A DNA stretch of 64,000 nucleotides from Dryas octopetala (GCA_963921425.1 OY992834.1:16184164-16248163), one strand, 5' to 3'. Shown: positions 46,617 to 60,289, counted from the stretch's first letter. The notes: generated from the sequence alone by a model not told the origin. Program-made: numbers and translations.

Positions 46617-47019
46617 TGAGTATGTTTAATTCATTCCTTTTTCCTGAATCCTCATTTGATTTCTGAAAGGAAAAAGAGTGGGTACTCATACTACTGGGGC
46701 CATGCTTAATTTTATAAATCATAAAAATAATATATATACAGACATAGCTTTTACATCATTATATGATGAAAATAATTTGATTTGATTTTGTTATAATTTT
46801 ACCAGTGCTCTGAATGCTGAATGCTGATGCAGATACTCATATCTCAGACGTCCGTTAGTTATTCGTAAGAAACAGCATATTCTACAAAGTCCAAAAAAAC
46901 CGATGATATAACATATGAAAGAATTTTATATTATGGGCATCCATCCATCAACAATTCAATCACTGTCGTTAACTTTCCTTTTTCCCAACAAAGGGAACTG
47001 CAGTGTCAAATTCATTACA

Positions 47020-47435
47020 CGTGGCATTTGCGAATTTATCAAATTCTTCATCCTTTTCAAAGTCATCATGGCTGAGAGTCTCAAAACCAACCTGGTGGTA
47101 AGATTGAAGAGCACATTGACTTGCTTATGAGCCATTTGGCTGATTGGTTAGAAGAGGAACATGGAAAGAACCTGGTTTTTCATACTTTTAGCAACACTGG
47201 ATGGTTGACGTGTGTCCACTTTCCCTTTCTATCTCTTACTCTTGAGCATACTCTCAAAGATATGAAATCTCCCCATTCTCTTATGTAACCATTTTTCATG
47301 ATTTGTTGCTTGGGTTTCACGTTACAGGTATGGGGTAATTTTGGAGAAGTTCCAGATGCACCATCCTTCTCTGAATGGGCAGGATTCGTGGCTGCATTGT
47401 GGATTCTGCACCTGTTGCAGCACCTGATCCACAGG
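47020..47435 (+). pseudogene. DUF829/TMEM53-like remnant, frameshifted
   Basis: Two exon-like blocks encode family segments. The first (about 47060-47212) reads GGKIEEHIDLLMSHLADWLE then EEHGKNLVFHTFSNTGWLT. The second (about 47328-47433) reads YGVILEKFQMHHPSL and, in another frame, MGRIRGCIVDSAPVAAPDPQ. These match the plant DUF829 alpha/beta-hydrolase-like proteins (TMEM53 homologues). The frame is lost before GGK and again after PSL, the expected donor after GWLT is altered, and the remaining exons are missing. It lies 0.4 kb downstream of the FAD synthetase gene in the same direction. The function in plants is unknown. Confidence 0.75.
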
Positions 47436-49217
47436 TAAATCATAGTTTTCAGTTGTGTAAAATATTTTGTAACAGAATCGCAAGAGCAAAAATTATCCAC
47501 TAATGTTAATTTAACAGAAATTTATGTGTGTACTCTATTTGGCATCATAGAAAGCCTTCTGTTGTCATTCATGTGTATAATACAATACTGTAATTCGCTT
47601 AATATTATTGCAACAGCAGAAATTATCAGTATGAGTCTATGACCATGCCCAAATGTTGTAAGGATATCTATAACAAAGTTGACCAGTTGAGTTTTTCTGT
47701 GTAATCTGATTTGGGTAGAAAGTTGACAAGTTAGTCTGTTGCTTGCGAATGTGAGAATCGGCCGGCCCTTGCACTGCAGTAAAGTTGTTACAAATCGATC
47801 ACAACCTTTGTAATTGTGGATATGATGTTTGATATTCAGTATATAAAATGCATGCCTCATCACCTCATATTTCATCTCAGCATTGACATGGAAACTTAAT
47901 TGATTAATTTATTGAAACCTTAAACTACAAGAAAATATTCATGCATTCCAAATTCCAAGGCCAGCTTTCGATGACCTGACCTGAAGCATATATGGCATGT
48001 ACGTAATGATTTGACTTTTTGTGTCTATTGGAAATGGATATATATGGATATGCCTTATCAATCATACATAGCTATCCAGCCTAGCTTGCCACATGATCAT
48101 TGAACTGCTCCTTATTCCCCAGAATATATCCCCACCCCATAGCTAGTCACACAATTTTCAAAGAAAAGAGAATTTTCTCATTCATTAATTAAGGACAAGA
48201 ATTTTTACATATGCTGTGGTACCATCTGTAATCGTGTTGAGCTAGCTCTTAAACAATTCCTAGCTTAATTTGCATAATAATTACAGAATTTACTCTACCT
48301 GCAAATCTGCAATAACAAAGCCATCATCTCATTAATTACTTACACATTAATCCATTATATAATTAATGATTGGTTCAATGGTTTAAAAATTAAACCAAGG
48401 GAAGGAATTAATAACATGCTTTGTCTCAATTTTGAAGACTCGGTTTCAGGATCAGATGAAATATGATATTGAATAGCAGGAGGATCAGGTAGAAGTAGTG
48501 ATCCCTTTGGTGATCTCTCAAACGTGTATTCTAATGCTGCTGAGTTGCTTGGCATTCCAATAACTTGTCCTCTCTCAAGTGAAGTGCCTTTCATATTTGA
48601 TGATGGATTGATTGATCAAGTAGCTAGCTAGCAAAGGAATTGATCACTTAATTGCTGTATTGATTGATTAGTATTGCTTAGTAATGATGAGGTTGATGAT
48701 GAATTCTAATTGTATTCTACATATGTATTTAAATTTACATGTCTAAAGCTGTGTATTTTCAGAAGATCAGAAACTGGCAATCCAATTGAAAAAATTAATG
48801 CCCCTAGTATCTGATCCAAAAAGTAGAGATCCATTTTTGGGCATGGAAAAATTTAAATATTAATCAAATCCTCCCCAGAGCCTCAAAGAAAGGAGCAATG
48901 TTTACAATGAGGTAAAGTCGCACTGTTTTACAGAAATAGGTCAACAGAAAAAAAAAAATAAAAAAATACTGAAGACTATCCCTACAATACAAACACTAGA
49001 ACATAAGTTGAGTTGATAAGGATGGGAAAGAACAAAAGCTTCTGGCTTTTTAATTGGTTCAGAACTTCAGGTTCCAAAGTTCGTTTTATCTTAAAAAAAA
49101 AAAAAAAAAATCTTCTAGAGATCATTTTAATATCATGACAAGGGCATCAAAGAGAAACTTCTAAAAAAACACAGTGTATTTAATTAGCAACCAAATTTAT
49201 TAAAAGCTCTAAGTATA
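47436..49217. other. Intergenic sequence with one unassigned small minus-strand frame
   Basis: A 79-codon minus-strand frame at 48355-48594 (MKGTSLERGQVIGMPSNSAA start) has mixed, protein-like composition but no family I recognise. A 117-codon minus-strand frame at 47522-47875 looks like chance. No transposon ends were fixed here. Confidence 0.35.
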
Positions 49218-49506
49218 ACCCGTTTGGCACTGCTTCTTAGAAGCACTTTTATTTAGTAGCGCTTTTATCAGAAGCGCTTATGTTAAGAAGCACATATAAA
49301 TTTTTATAAAACTTCTAAATTATTTATGCAAAAGCACTTGAAAGTGCTTCTTGAGAAAGCACCTGTCAGGTGCTTCTCAAAAAACCCCTTAGAAGTACTT
49401 TTATAACTCAAAAGCACTTCTAATTATTTTTGCCAAACGCTATCAAAAGTGCTTTTATTAATTTTAAAGCGCTTTTGACAATTTTAAAAGCAGTGCCAAA
49501 CGAGCC
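49218..49506. mobile_element. MITE with CGTTTGGCACTGCTT ends
   Basis: CCGTTTGGCACTGCTT on the left pairs with AAAGCAGTGCCAAACGAG on the right. The interior has many AAGCACTTTT / AAAAGTGCTT motifs and a central AGTGCTTCTTGAGAAAGCAC-type hairpin. This is a widespread style of plant hAT-like MITE. No clean target duplication was seen. Confidence 0.75.
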
Positions 49507-49986
49507 CTAGTCATACAGGGAATTCAAATTTCTGTTTTGCTCTGAGAAGAAATTCAAATGCATCAGTATCAGTCAACTCCACGAAGTCTTTCTCGGCCAC
49601 ATTCTGTTGATTGGACCCAGAAAGAGAGAGAGAATCAGAGGAAACAATAATTATTGGAATTTTGGAAAGCGAGGCATTTAGCTAAATCATCACATAAACG
49701 ACCAATTTAAAAAACAACACATTTGAAGAGGATTTAATTCATAAGATAAAGGATTAAGGACAAGTTACACCAAGAGGATTTACTCAAAGATTCACACAAA
49801 AGGTGTCCCAGATGCAGCGAAAATTTTGCTGATGATTGCAGGGACTCTACTCAATTTGCTATTGAATCATCTCAAAAGGAGACACTAACAGCATATACAG
49901 GAACAAGATAAACATGTCTCAGCCGGCAGTATATCCATGAAAACGGAAGATTTACCAAGAGGCACGTATACAAACTGCCCCACAAG

Positions 49987-52900
49987 CTACTTCATCTTTC
50001 TAAGCGTGTTCACGTAGGTATAACTTGAAAATGCTACAAAAAGTTTGCGGAACCTGCAGATATAAAATGTAAATCTTTTAAAATGGAAGAATAACTCAAT
50101 GGACTATCTCTAGAAACATGTCCAATTTAGGGGTGGCCAGAAATTTATTACTTGGATTTTTTTTAGTTGATGAAAGTTAATAAGATTCACAAAAATGCGA
50201 GAACAATGATTGAGATCTCACAACAAAAACGGTTTCCAACTACTTTCAATTGATAACAAGTAAAAGCATACCAAACCCATTGGCTTGAATGTTGTGCCAT
50301 CGCCAGGAAGCTCTTTTGGGGCTGCTCATTTAGCAAGCAATGCAGCACTTCATGTGAGCAATGCATGGGATACAAATCAGACAACCATATATCCACTGGT
50401 CCGCTATACTTACGTAATATATTGGTACTGACCTGGCAACAATAAATGGGACAGCAAAAGAAAAAAATTTCACTGGTTGAACAATACATATGCTTAGTAT
50501 ATGCTACTTCTTTAACTAGAATCAGAGTAACAGAGTGCAAAAAAATAAAAAGTCATCATCAACATGACATTATTATATAAGAACTTAGGTGAAATATAGT
50601 TTCATTATTTGAGAACAGATCAGAATTTCAGAATACTTAATGATTGTAGATGGTATTAATATTCGTGAATCTGTCAACCACTAGAATTGGCAGAGTTAAC
50701 TAAAATCCACCAATTTGAAATAAAAGAAGAATAAAATATAAAGAAGAGAAAACATACAAGTTCCCAGGCTTCAATATTCCTTTGTGAAGATGCATCTAAG
50801 AGCTTCCTGCTTATAGCATGAATAAACATTAAAGAGACTTGAAGCACATTTTATCGAGCAACAGTTAACAGATAATACACAAAATTGTCATCCAGGAAGT
50901 GCTACAGCCACCAAAATGGGAAATAACAATAGGCAACAAGCTGAATTCATTTAAGGCAAGTACATCATTGTCCTGTTTTATGCAGTCACAACAGTTGTAA
51001 GCGGTTGCAGGAGTATTCTCATCAATTACTATTCTTTTAAATGTTGTGCGGAGACCTAAGTGGAAAACCTTTTTCATTGAGAAAACTTCAGTTTGGGCTG
51101 AGTGGTATACACCAGGCTAAGCAACAATAGCTCACAGCCCAAACTAGAGGTTCACTCCTTTCATTTTATCACCTTCAGAAGTACAATTAAAAATCAAAAA
51201 GTGTTTAAGCTTTGTTTTTTTTTTTGTCAGAAGGAGTTTCACTCCTTTCATTTTGTTTCCTTAAATCTTAACAGCTAGCAATAAAAAAGCACCAAAGAAG
51301 TCCAATACATTGGTAGTAAATTCAAGACAACAGTAATATCAAAACAAAACGGCCAATTGAAGACAAACCATCCACATCTTCAGTAAACCAACTTGCTAAA
51401 AACTGGAAAATTTAATCACAATTTCTACCAATCAAACAATGATACAATGTTCAAAACAGCTACTTCTAACTCTCCCAATTCCTTTTAGGTGATGACATTA
51501 GAAGTTAAAGTTTGTCTGAAAGTGGTAAATATGTAAGGTTTGAAACTTTAAATGATAAATAGTAGAAAAACTGACCAGCAAAAGAATATATACACTTGAC
51601 GTGAAGAGTAATTATCAATCTTAACTTCTTGTAACATTTATTTTAGTGTCATAAGATATCAAACATATATGGGTATTTATATAACTGGAAATTCGTTTCA
51701 GTTTTAATAAATATTAATCAAATGTTATAACAGAGTTTAACTAACCTTACCCCATAATGCACATCACGGTGATTACAGTGGCCCGAAACTCCGTGATTAT
51801 CAAAAGTAATTATCTGATAAAGCCCATGTGGAATGGATCTTAGAAATTAGAAATGTGATCGAAACATTAGCTATATTTTTTTACAAAAACCGCAGTCCAC
51901 TAAATGCCTATTGCATCACCATGAAAAGACAAGAACTTCAGCAGAACCAAAAATTCACTAGCAGAAATGACAATAGACGGTAGAAAGATAAAGCACTAAT
52001 TATTTTTGAAGGATTATCTTACCAAGTCAATGCCATGACTCACAATTTCCTCTTCAATAATCTTTGCCAGTAAATTAGGGTTCCAAATTTTGCCAAAACC
52101 ATCCTAAGGATTGAAGAATATGCCGTTATAGACGCCTCAAGATAGTATTAGAAATTATACTAGTTAAATAGTCAAGCAGAACCTGAAGATCAGGGTGGTC
52201 AAGAATCTTCACATGTTGATGTGGAACCTGCATATCCAATTTCACATGTTATAAAATCTAAAATAATGCTCTGGTGAAAATACTTAACAATGATTCATAG
52301 GTTACAAAGGAAAAAAAAAAAGTTCTGCAAGCAACAACCCTTAATAGGATTTTCAGAATTGGACGAAATGAAGTTAACAACACTAGAACAACTTTATGCT
52401 GGCAGGAATGCATGTATAGAAGCTTAAGTTTTAGCTCACAACATTATACCAAGTGAATTTCAAAGCCTCAACTCTGTTGTTCCACATTGCATATTACCTT
52501 GAGGATTGCAGAAGCCTGGTAGAGCTCTTCTTTTCTGGTAATTCCTTTCCCATCTGCATCGCCTACACAACAGATGAAACTAAGAATTAATTACTCTCTG
52601 GAAAGATACAAAACAATTAGTTACAATAAGAGGCTAAATCTATTGTAATGCAATAGAATGAAGCCACCAGAAAGATCTGGAGGGAAATTTTTATCCCATA
52701 CCAAGGAATGGGCTTACCTTTAATCTAGATACATTTATGGATGGAAAACACAAATCTTGTATAAATTGCTACTCAAACTGCACTCCATGTGTAAGTTGTG
52801 ACTATAATACACACAAATCTGATAAGTTGTGATTATAAAAGTTTTAATTCACATGGCGTTTCTCTTTAGAATAAGTTTTCTTGTTAAAGAAAAATAAGAG

Positions 52901-54227
52901 AGATACCCACAAAACCTATAAGTTATTTTCACTTTTCCTGTTGGTTAAACCAATACTTCAAAACCGATTAAGTAGAGTTAAATAGTTTCAGTAACCAATG
53001 ACGACCTCAGTTGGGCTGTATATATTCTACAACTCTGTCATGTAATCTGAAAGATCCCTAATAATAGTCTAGGGTTGTGTTTTTGTAAAATTGATCCACT
53101 TGATGTAATCAATGGAAAGTTACAAAACCCAGTACAAGGCAAGGGTTCAACCTTGTCTTCGTCCAGCATGGGAATTCCAAAAAATAATATATAGACAATC
53201 CACAAACTTATTTAATGTGGAAGAGTTCCTACTTCAAAGGGCTATTAGGAGAAAAAGTCATTCCCCCACAATTTTAATTTGAGAGCAAGTTTATGGTTTA
53301 AGTTAAATGGAGATAGAAGTTTCATTAAAATACCAAAAAGAAAAATTCAGAATGTCTAACAAACCAGTACACGTATCTGATCTTGAAAAAATGCAAAGAA
53401 AAAGTTATATGCAGATGAAAGTGTGTTACAGATTTCAACAAAAATTAAGGTGAGTATTACCAATTGACAAGCATAAAATGTGAATATCATGCCCTCTCGA
53501 GGCGAGGTAGTTTATAGTCGGAGTAAAGAACCTGCAGAAATGCAACAAAAAGTTTTAGCACAACATAACTATAATCTCAATGCATCACGCTATACACTTT
53601 GGCCGAAAAAACAGACCTCATCTCTCAACATAAAAGCTTAACAGTTGGATAGGAAAAGAGAACCCTTCAAACAAATGAAATTAGGCCATCAGCCAATCAG
53701 TAGAGTAGTGCCAACACCCAATTTTCCCTTTTTGGCCACTAAGTAATGCTAATCATCATGGATAATATTTAACTTTGAAAGTATATTCATATATCAACAT
53801 AGAAGGGCATTAGAGGCAAGCTGATGTTTATGCGATCAAGAGAAAGTCTCCCTAGACCCCATTCCAACATTCAAGAAGCACCAACTCAAACTAAGAGCTA
53901 AAGAACTCAGATGAAATCAGCAGTATTAGAAGCAGTGATAATGCAATTTTTTATGGCTTGCTTACATGGACTCATCATCTGGGTGGGCAACAACCAGCAA
54001 TACATTTCTCTTGTCGACACCACCACCTGATTTAATGAATACATTGTACTTGACCAATAAAAACAAAAAAGCACCCAGAAAAGAAAGAAAGCTCATGCAG
54101 ACCTCCCACCTTTACTCGAATTATTCAGAAAAACACCCTTGGAAGGTGAATATGAACCAAGAAGAATTTTGCATAGAGAAGCTACCCACAGTACAATCAC
54201 AGAAGAAATAATCAAGAACCATGCCAT
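49987..54227 (-). CDS. PIGL: PIG-L: GlcNAc-phosphatidylinositol de-N-acetylase
   Basis: This ER enzyme removes the acetyl group from GlcNAc-PI, the second step of GPI-anchor synthesis. Ten coding exons on the minus strand (54227-54110, 54026-53966, 53531-53461, 52562-52498, 52227-52183, 52103-52023, 51813-51746, 50809-50758, 50432-50272, 50053-49987) give 262 residues, all in phase, close to the usual length. An N-terminal membrane segment spans about 4-24. The catalytic AHPDDE motif has His54, Asp56, Asp57 and Glu58, and the second metal-binding block is VSGHCNHRDVH. The C-terminus SSYTYVNTLRKMK is conserved. A leader exon probably ends at 56310 (donor GTATGC) and joins at 54238 (acceptor CTGCAG), placing a 2.07 kb intron in the leader. 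The exon 7 donor is GTTAGT, which restores HYGVSRKLL. Confidence 0.93.
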
Positions 54228-54238
54228 CTAGCATGCAC

Positions 54239-56309
54239 CTGCAGACACAAAAAACATGTTTTCTGTGATACCCAATTCATAAAAACAAACAACCAGCACT
54301 CCGAAGTCAAGAATGGAGCAAACAGAGTAAGCCCACAAAAAAAGAAGATTGAATATCGTTTATTGTCCAGCAATTCTAAGTAGCATTTATCAAACTACCT
54401 GTACTGCATTTTTGTAAGCACTAAGCAATGAAAAGGGTGCTTTTAGGTTAATTTTGTTTGACATTACACCAATAATAATAAAACAGTCACTATCTAGAGA
54501 GTTGTTTTCTTTAGAACCTGGGGCAATGGGAATATAATGTAATTCTAAAATGTAAAATATGGACGCTACTTTTGTTCACTGAAGGCCTGCTGACATGCTG
54601 AAATTCTACAGATGCAGAGTTGTTATCAAATGAAAGCAGAATGCTGGGTTTCAAAATGGACATTGGATTTTGATTTTTAAATTCTTTTGGGTGGCATGGC
54701 TTTAAAACAGAAGTTCTAATCTTGCCAATCAGCCAAAAGAATCTAAAATTAAAATCCAAAGTCCAATTGAAACCCATCATTCTGCATTCATTTCAGAACA
54801 ACATTATGGCTCCCTGTTTTATAATTATTAGTTTATTGTCAAAGAAAGTTAATCTAAATACACCCTTGTCATGGCTAAGTGCTTACACAAATGTAGTGCA
54901 GGCACAACCCTTGCCAGAAAGACACAATTTACAAACTGGTACACCCATATTTAGGTAATGCTGGACAAATCAAGCAAGAACCAGTACAGGCATATTACCC
55001 ACAATAAATTCTACAACATCAGCACTTTCCCAGAAAAATACTTGTCCAAGCACCAAACAAAATTTATATATTTATGTGTTGACAGAAAAACAAACAGCAT
55101 TTTAAGAGAGACAAGCAGATCAAACTTGAAAGACAGCTCATATGCAATTGAGCAGAGAGAACCCCCAAAAAACACAGAGCCCAAATGCACCAGGGACCAG
55201 GTTCACAGATAGAGCTCCAGCATGAAGGACAACAACTTTAAAATGAGAGAGGCAAAGAGAAGTGAGCTATGTCTTAAAATGTTATGAACAGCATGTTGGG
55301 ATAAAATGAGCTTCGCAACTTCAAATTTTCACCTCCCTGATTTAACTTTTCCTCCCATTCTCTTCAAAACATCAAAAACTCTATTATAGTGCTAAAAAAT
55401 TGCCTTTCCATTCATCTCATTATTCTACAATAATTTTGACTTTTGTGCCAACAAACAACTGATGTCTTATTTTTCTTGTACAGAAAGTTGACTTACCTCA
55501 TATTATTAGGGAGGCCCAAAGATTAAGGGCTAATTTAAAAAGAGAAATGTTATAAACAAACTCAGAGGCTTTAACAAAAGAGAAAATATTTTGTTGAAAG
55601 AAGCATCGAAAAATAATTTCTTTCTTTTACAGTGACTAGACACCCTTCAAGTCCTTGTAACAAAAATGTTTTTCATTCATGCAGTAAAATCAAAATAAAA
55701 TCATATCTCATCATCAAATACAGAAGATACTGAGTCCAAAAAATATGGAAAAAAGTTTCAGCCTTTTGGGTTCGAAATATGCAACTTATCTAGGACTATA
55801 TGCAGTTCTTTAGCCACCTATTTCCATTCTAAAAAAAATATCAATATTATTTTGGAGAATCATTGGACATCTATAACAATTTTTAGTCTTTGGTTTCAAG
55901 AAAATGGAACAATGAGATCCAAGAATTTACAGAGTTGGCTCAATAATGAGTTATAGAACCACCAAAAAAAAAACCCATTAAAGTACAGAAGACATAGAAA
56001 GATCAAATATCAGACTCTTACAAACAAACTGTAGACGTAAATAAGAGATGGCTTAAAATTTGAATAAATAGTGAAAAACACAAACAAATTTATTACACCA
56101 AAGCCATCAAAGTATCAAACTCATTACAAACTCATTATCAGTCAAAATTTATACGCAATTGGAATCCCATAAACCCAATTTTGCTTGTGTGGCGTTCAGA
56201 ACTTAGTTCCTTTCAAATTTCCTTGGAAAAAAGAAAAAAGAAAACTAAAGTTTCTTTAAATCAAATTACTGAGATAGACTTTACCCTCCTTACAGAGTTT
56301 GAAGCATAC
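54239..56309 (-). other. Probable leader intron of the PIG-L gene
   Basis: The minus strand has a CCACAG|GTATGC donor at 56310/56309 and a CTGCAG acceptor 11 bases before the ATG. Nothing else coding is visible in the interval; short frames at 54722 and 54958 (plus) and 54511 (minus) lack family signatures. Confidence 0.55.
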
Positions 56310-56310
56310 C

Positions 56311-57459
56311 TGTGGGAGGAGGAACTTGGAATTTGGTTTGCTTTGTGGAGAAGGGGAATACTGAAAATGATGATGATGATTGACTTTGGGTTGGTCTGAA
56401 ATGGGTTTTACTCATTTCTCCACGAGTCCATTTTTGCTCACAACGATGATGAATGGGTGACACTTATCCAAATAGTGATACAAAAATGAATCCTTTCTAT
56501 ATGGGTTTCAGAATTTATCCTTGTATTGGTAAAATTTGGGAATTTGGGTTTTTAAATTCTTCATAGTTTTATTAGTGTGAAAAAATTGCTCAATTTTCGT
56601 TGTGCCCAGAACCCCAATCACTTATTCAGTTATTCTTCACCATCTTCCTTAAAAACACATCAACAACCGAACCCATCTCAGCCCCGTTCTGTAGCCTCTG
56701 ATGTGTCAGTTTTTTAGCCCTTAGATTTTATTAGAGTGATGTGGCAGCTTTGTATTAAAAGGCTAGCAGATCCTAGCACACAAAAATAATAGCAGAGGAA
56801 ATCAAACCCTAAAATTTATTTCTTTTCTTCTTTGTTCGGCGCCACCCCTCAGACTTGTCATTTCCTCTGGAAGAAAAGCTGTGGTTCCTTCTCACAGCTC
56901 CTCCCACTCAAGGTCTTCTCTTCTTCTCTGTTCTTCACACCTCCCAGCCTTTGTTCATTATAAATTTGAGCTGATGATAGTGATATTGAATTGAACATTA
57001 TTGCTTACAGTCAGGTGTCATTGTTTTCCCAAAATAGAAATCAATGGGCTTTCTTCAATTCAGTGTAATCTGAATTATTGAAGATGATAGCTGCTATTGT
57101 GTGTGATTTTGTTTTATTTCATTTGTTGTTTTTTTTAAAATGTTGCAATTTTAAGCTACCCTGTAGTTCATTATGTTTTAACATTGCTGCTTATAGTCAG
57201 AAGTCCTTAGCTTGAGTTCATTTGAGAAATTATCATTTGGCTTGGAAATTGGTCATGTATCATGAACATGTTATGGGATTAACTGTTTTTACTCTATAAA
57301 TTAATGTATTGGTTGTGTTTCTTTTTTCCTACACAGTGTGAATGCCTGTGCTTCATTAAATTTATTAATGTGTTGATTCACTTTCTTCCAGATACTCAGA
57401 TAATAGTTCAAACAAAACCAAATTCTGGATTGGATTTTGCCTTGGATATAAAAGCAAAT
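56311..57459. promoter_or_regulatory. Divergent promoter region and APC13 leader
   Basis: PIG-L (leftward) and APC13 (rightward) start on either side of roughly 450 bp (about 56350-56800). A TATTAAA box at about 56754 could serve APC13. The APC13 leader seems spliced: CTCAAGGTCTTC near 56910 offers a donor, and an acceptor CTTCCAG precedes ATACTCAG at about 57391. A bidirectional promoter is inferred from spacing only. Confidence 0.5.
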
Positions 57460-58238
57460 ATGGCTGAACTAAACCTGGGTATACTTATAGATATTGTGGA
57501 TGAAGAATGGATGAGAAGCACTCTTCCTGAAGATGGTATCTTTTGTGCTTCCCATTTTGATATGTACTGCAAATGCATACACCAAAGGAGAAATATTTAT
57601 CACATTATTACTTTTTAGTTCAATTGTTACAATAGTCTTTTGCTATTGCAGATCTTCCCCTACCACCAGTGCTGGTTGTACGGACTGATGACACTGAGGA
57701 TTCAAGTACGTATGTTTATTCTTTATCGCCATTTTGTATTTGATATATGATATCATACCATCTGGAGAAGCACATCTCAATCTTCTCTATATCTGCATGC
57801 TGGCCTTACATCCTTTGGAAGCTTGATTAGCTAAAGTATTTTCCTATTTATCTATAATTTCACGAGTGAGGATTTTCTCAGATGTTCGGAACTATTAGGG
57901 CTGTTAGTTTTTTGTTCGTTTGTTTGAAATATTCGGGAGGGAAAAGAATTTATAAGGATACTTTGAAATCGTTATTTTCCATGGTCAATGCAATTCAGTT
58001 GGTGTATCTCCCACTATATGAAGGAATTGTCTAGGGTAAATCCTATGGAAGGGGATGAGTTTTTGGGGTTGGAGCATTACCATTGTTTAGTCTATTATTC
58101 GTATTTTCTTGGAAAAAAAAAAAAAAAAAAATTCCTTCGTACTCATTTCTTTCTCCGATTTTTCTCTATTGATCAGACCAGGAGACTCAACAAGTTGATG
58201 GAGATAGATGGCATGATCTTGCATTAGGTTCTCAATGA
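57460..58238 (+). CDS. APC13: Anaphase-promoting complex subunit 13 (APC13/BONSAI)
   Basis: Three exons (57460-57535, 57652-57705, 58177-58238) give a 63-residue protein, the normal tiny size of this subunit. It begins [20 protein letters not shown], continues [18 protein letters not shown], and ends [20 protein letters not shown] then Gln and stop, matching plant APC13 throughout. It supports assembly of the APC/C ubiquitin ligase that degrades cyclins and securin in the nucleus. All junctions are GT-AG and in phase (25 codons + 1, 43 codons + 1, 64 codons total). The true ATG lies inside a longer frame (from 57304) that reads through the leader. Arabidopsis BONSAI is known for epigenetic silencing spread from a neighbouring LINE; no LINE is visible here. 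Confidence 0.95.
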
Positions 58239-60289
58239 TTTTTGTGGCATAAGAATGTGTAAGGTGGTGCTTTCTTTAAATGTAGTTGAACCGTTGTCTT
58301 ATGGATTTGTTGAATCTAAGGTGTTGGAGGCTATCTTCTTAACCTGAGCAGGTTCTGCATATTATTATATTTCCATCAAAACAAGTTTCGGCTTGGACTG
58401 TATATTATGGGTTGTTTATTAGAAGTTACTGGAACCATTACTTATCAATGTTTTGAGCATTTCAATTCCCCTAGATATAGCACGGTCTCCTTCAAATAGT
58501 TAAAATTGTATAAAGTGTGTCAGGAACTTTGTATTAGTAAAATAAGATGTTCCTTTAATTTGGGCTACAACGAAATTGAGAGACCATCCATGATATATAA
58601 CATCGAGCATTTGCATGGAGCCATGGAGGAATGTTTTAAATAATTAAATGTTGACAGAAAAAAAAAGGGAGATAATATTTGCACGAATTGGCCCATTTAT
58701 AACGGGCCGACCCATTGGACACCTCTACCTCCCTCTCCCTCTCTCTCTCTCTCTCTCCCATCCCCCACCAACAATACCCTCACTACCAACAAGTCAACAA
58801 ACACAGTTGACTGGAATACCACGCGCACCCAGCTACACGCTCACTACCCTTGATGAGTTACAGTGGTTTGACAAAGGATTGGCTTTTGCAGATTTGTTCA
58901 CTACAATTAAATGGACTAAATCTAATCAATTGATTTCCTTTTCAGATCTACATATTTCATTATTCTTATTTTGTTTTTTATTAAGTGTTTTTATCAACTA
59001 TAAACCCTATAACGGAAGTCTGGAACTAAATATGCATTTTCTTTTTAAGAAAACACATAATTGGTTGGAGCTCACTTACCTTTAACTTTGATTGGAGGCA
59101 TTCGACTGTCGATCTGGACGCCGGCAAGGTTGTCAACCTCCCTTTAACCTCTCTTTGGTTATTTTTGACAAATGGCAAACAGAGAGTAAGAGAAAGACAG
59201 AAAGAGAGAAAACGAGGTTAGGGAGGAAGAAAGGGTTGGTCAGGGGAGGGGTTGTCAGTGGTCGGTGGGAAGGAATTTTGAGGTGGGGTGGGACTTGTAT
59301 GTTTCCTTTTTTTTTTAATTACTCATTTAAATGGGGTCAATGAACGAAAACCTATAAATTTAATAGATTGTTTGAAAAATTTAAAGGTAGGAGGCACATT
59401 AGAAAAAATTAAATGTCCAAGAGGATTGAAAGTTAAATTACTTGTTTAGGTTCTTTAGGAGGCAAATGTGAACTCGAGTAATAGTTTGGGAGGTGTTGCT
59501 AAAATGTTGAGTTTTTTATTAATAAGCCACAACATACAATCTTTTTTTAGTCATAAACTTAAACTTCTAATCTATTTATTTTTAAACCATAAAATATATT
59601 TTTAAGCCATAGAAAATATTTCTAAGCCATAAAAAATATTTCTAAGTCACAATTTGAAGAAAAATTAAGTATGGAGCATTCAATTCTATTCAAATTGAAG
59701 CATATCCAAGTAAGATATTCAAGCATATCCAGTTTTATTTGAATTAATTTTTTAAATTCTTTTAAGAGGTTAGGGTTTTTAGTAAGGTCTTTAGAATTTA
59801 GGACTAAAGCTCTAAAATATTAAATATGAAGTCATAAAACATAAATTATAAATGCTTAAATATTAAAACAATACTACATCATTTAATAAAGTGTAATTTT
59901 ATAAAATTATAAAATATACCTTTACAATGGTTACATACGGAATCATAACAAAATAAAGTATAACTCTTTACGTATTAAATTATAATAAAATAAAATATAA
60001 CTTTGTGAGAATTACAAACGATATTAAAAAAAATTTAGTTTTAAACTACTTATTGTGACTTAAAAATTAATATATATTTTTCAAGGTTTACGAGTAAAAT
60101 TTATAATTTATTGTGGTTTTTGCTGATTTACTTTCCAAAAGAAAAATATAAAAGAAACGAGATTGATTCTTTTGATTGGCGTTCGAAACGACGGCGTTCC
60201 TAGATTTCAGTTCACATCAAGGAAAGAAAAAGAAAGAATAAAAATGAAAAAAGTGAAAAAAACGTCGAATCTATCTGACCAGAAGATAA
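58239..60289. other. Intergenic sequence between APC13 and RCD1
   Basis: About 58680-58730 (AACGGGCCGACCCATTGGACACC) looks like a degraded hAT terminus. About 59090-59300 is a purine-rich block like the interiors of the Mutator-type elements at 15.6 and 38.4 kb. About 59520-60130 is AT-rich with repeated AAGCCATAAAATAT-type motifs. No gene was recognised; the 145- and 83-codon frames at 58648 and 59092 lack family signatures. Confidence 0.45.

Noticed and set aside
58648..59343. Frames of 145 and 83 codons between APC13 and RCD1
   Set aside because: They run through CTCTCT microsatellite and purine-rich sequence and show no family similarity.
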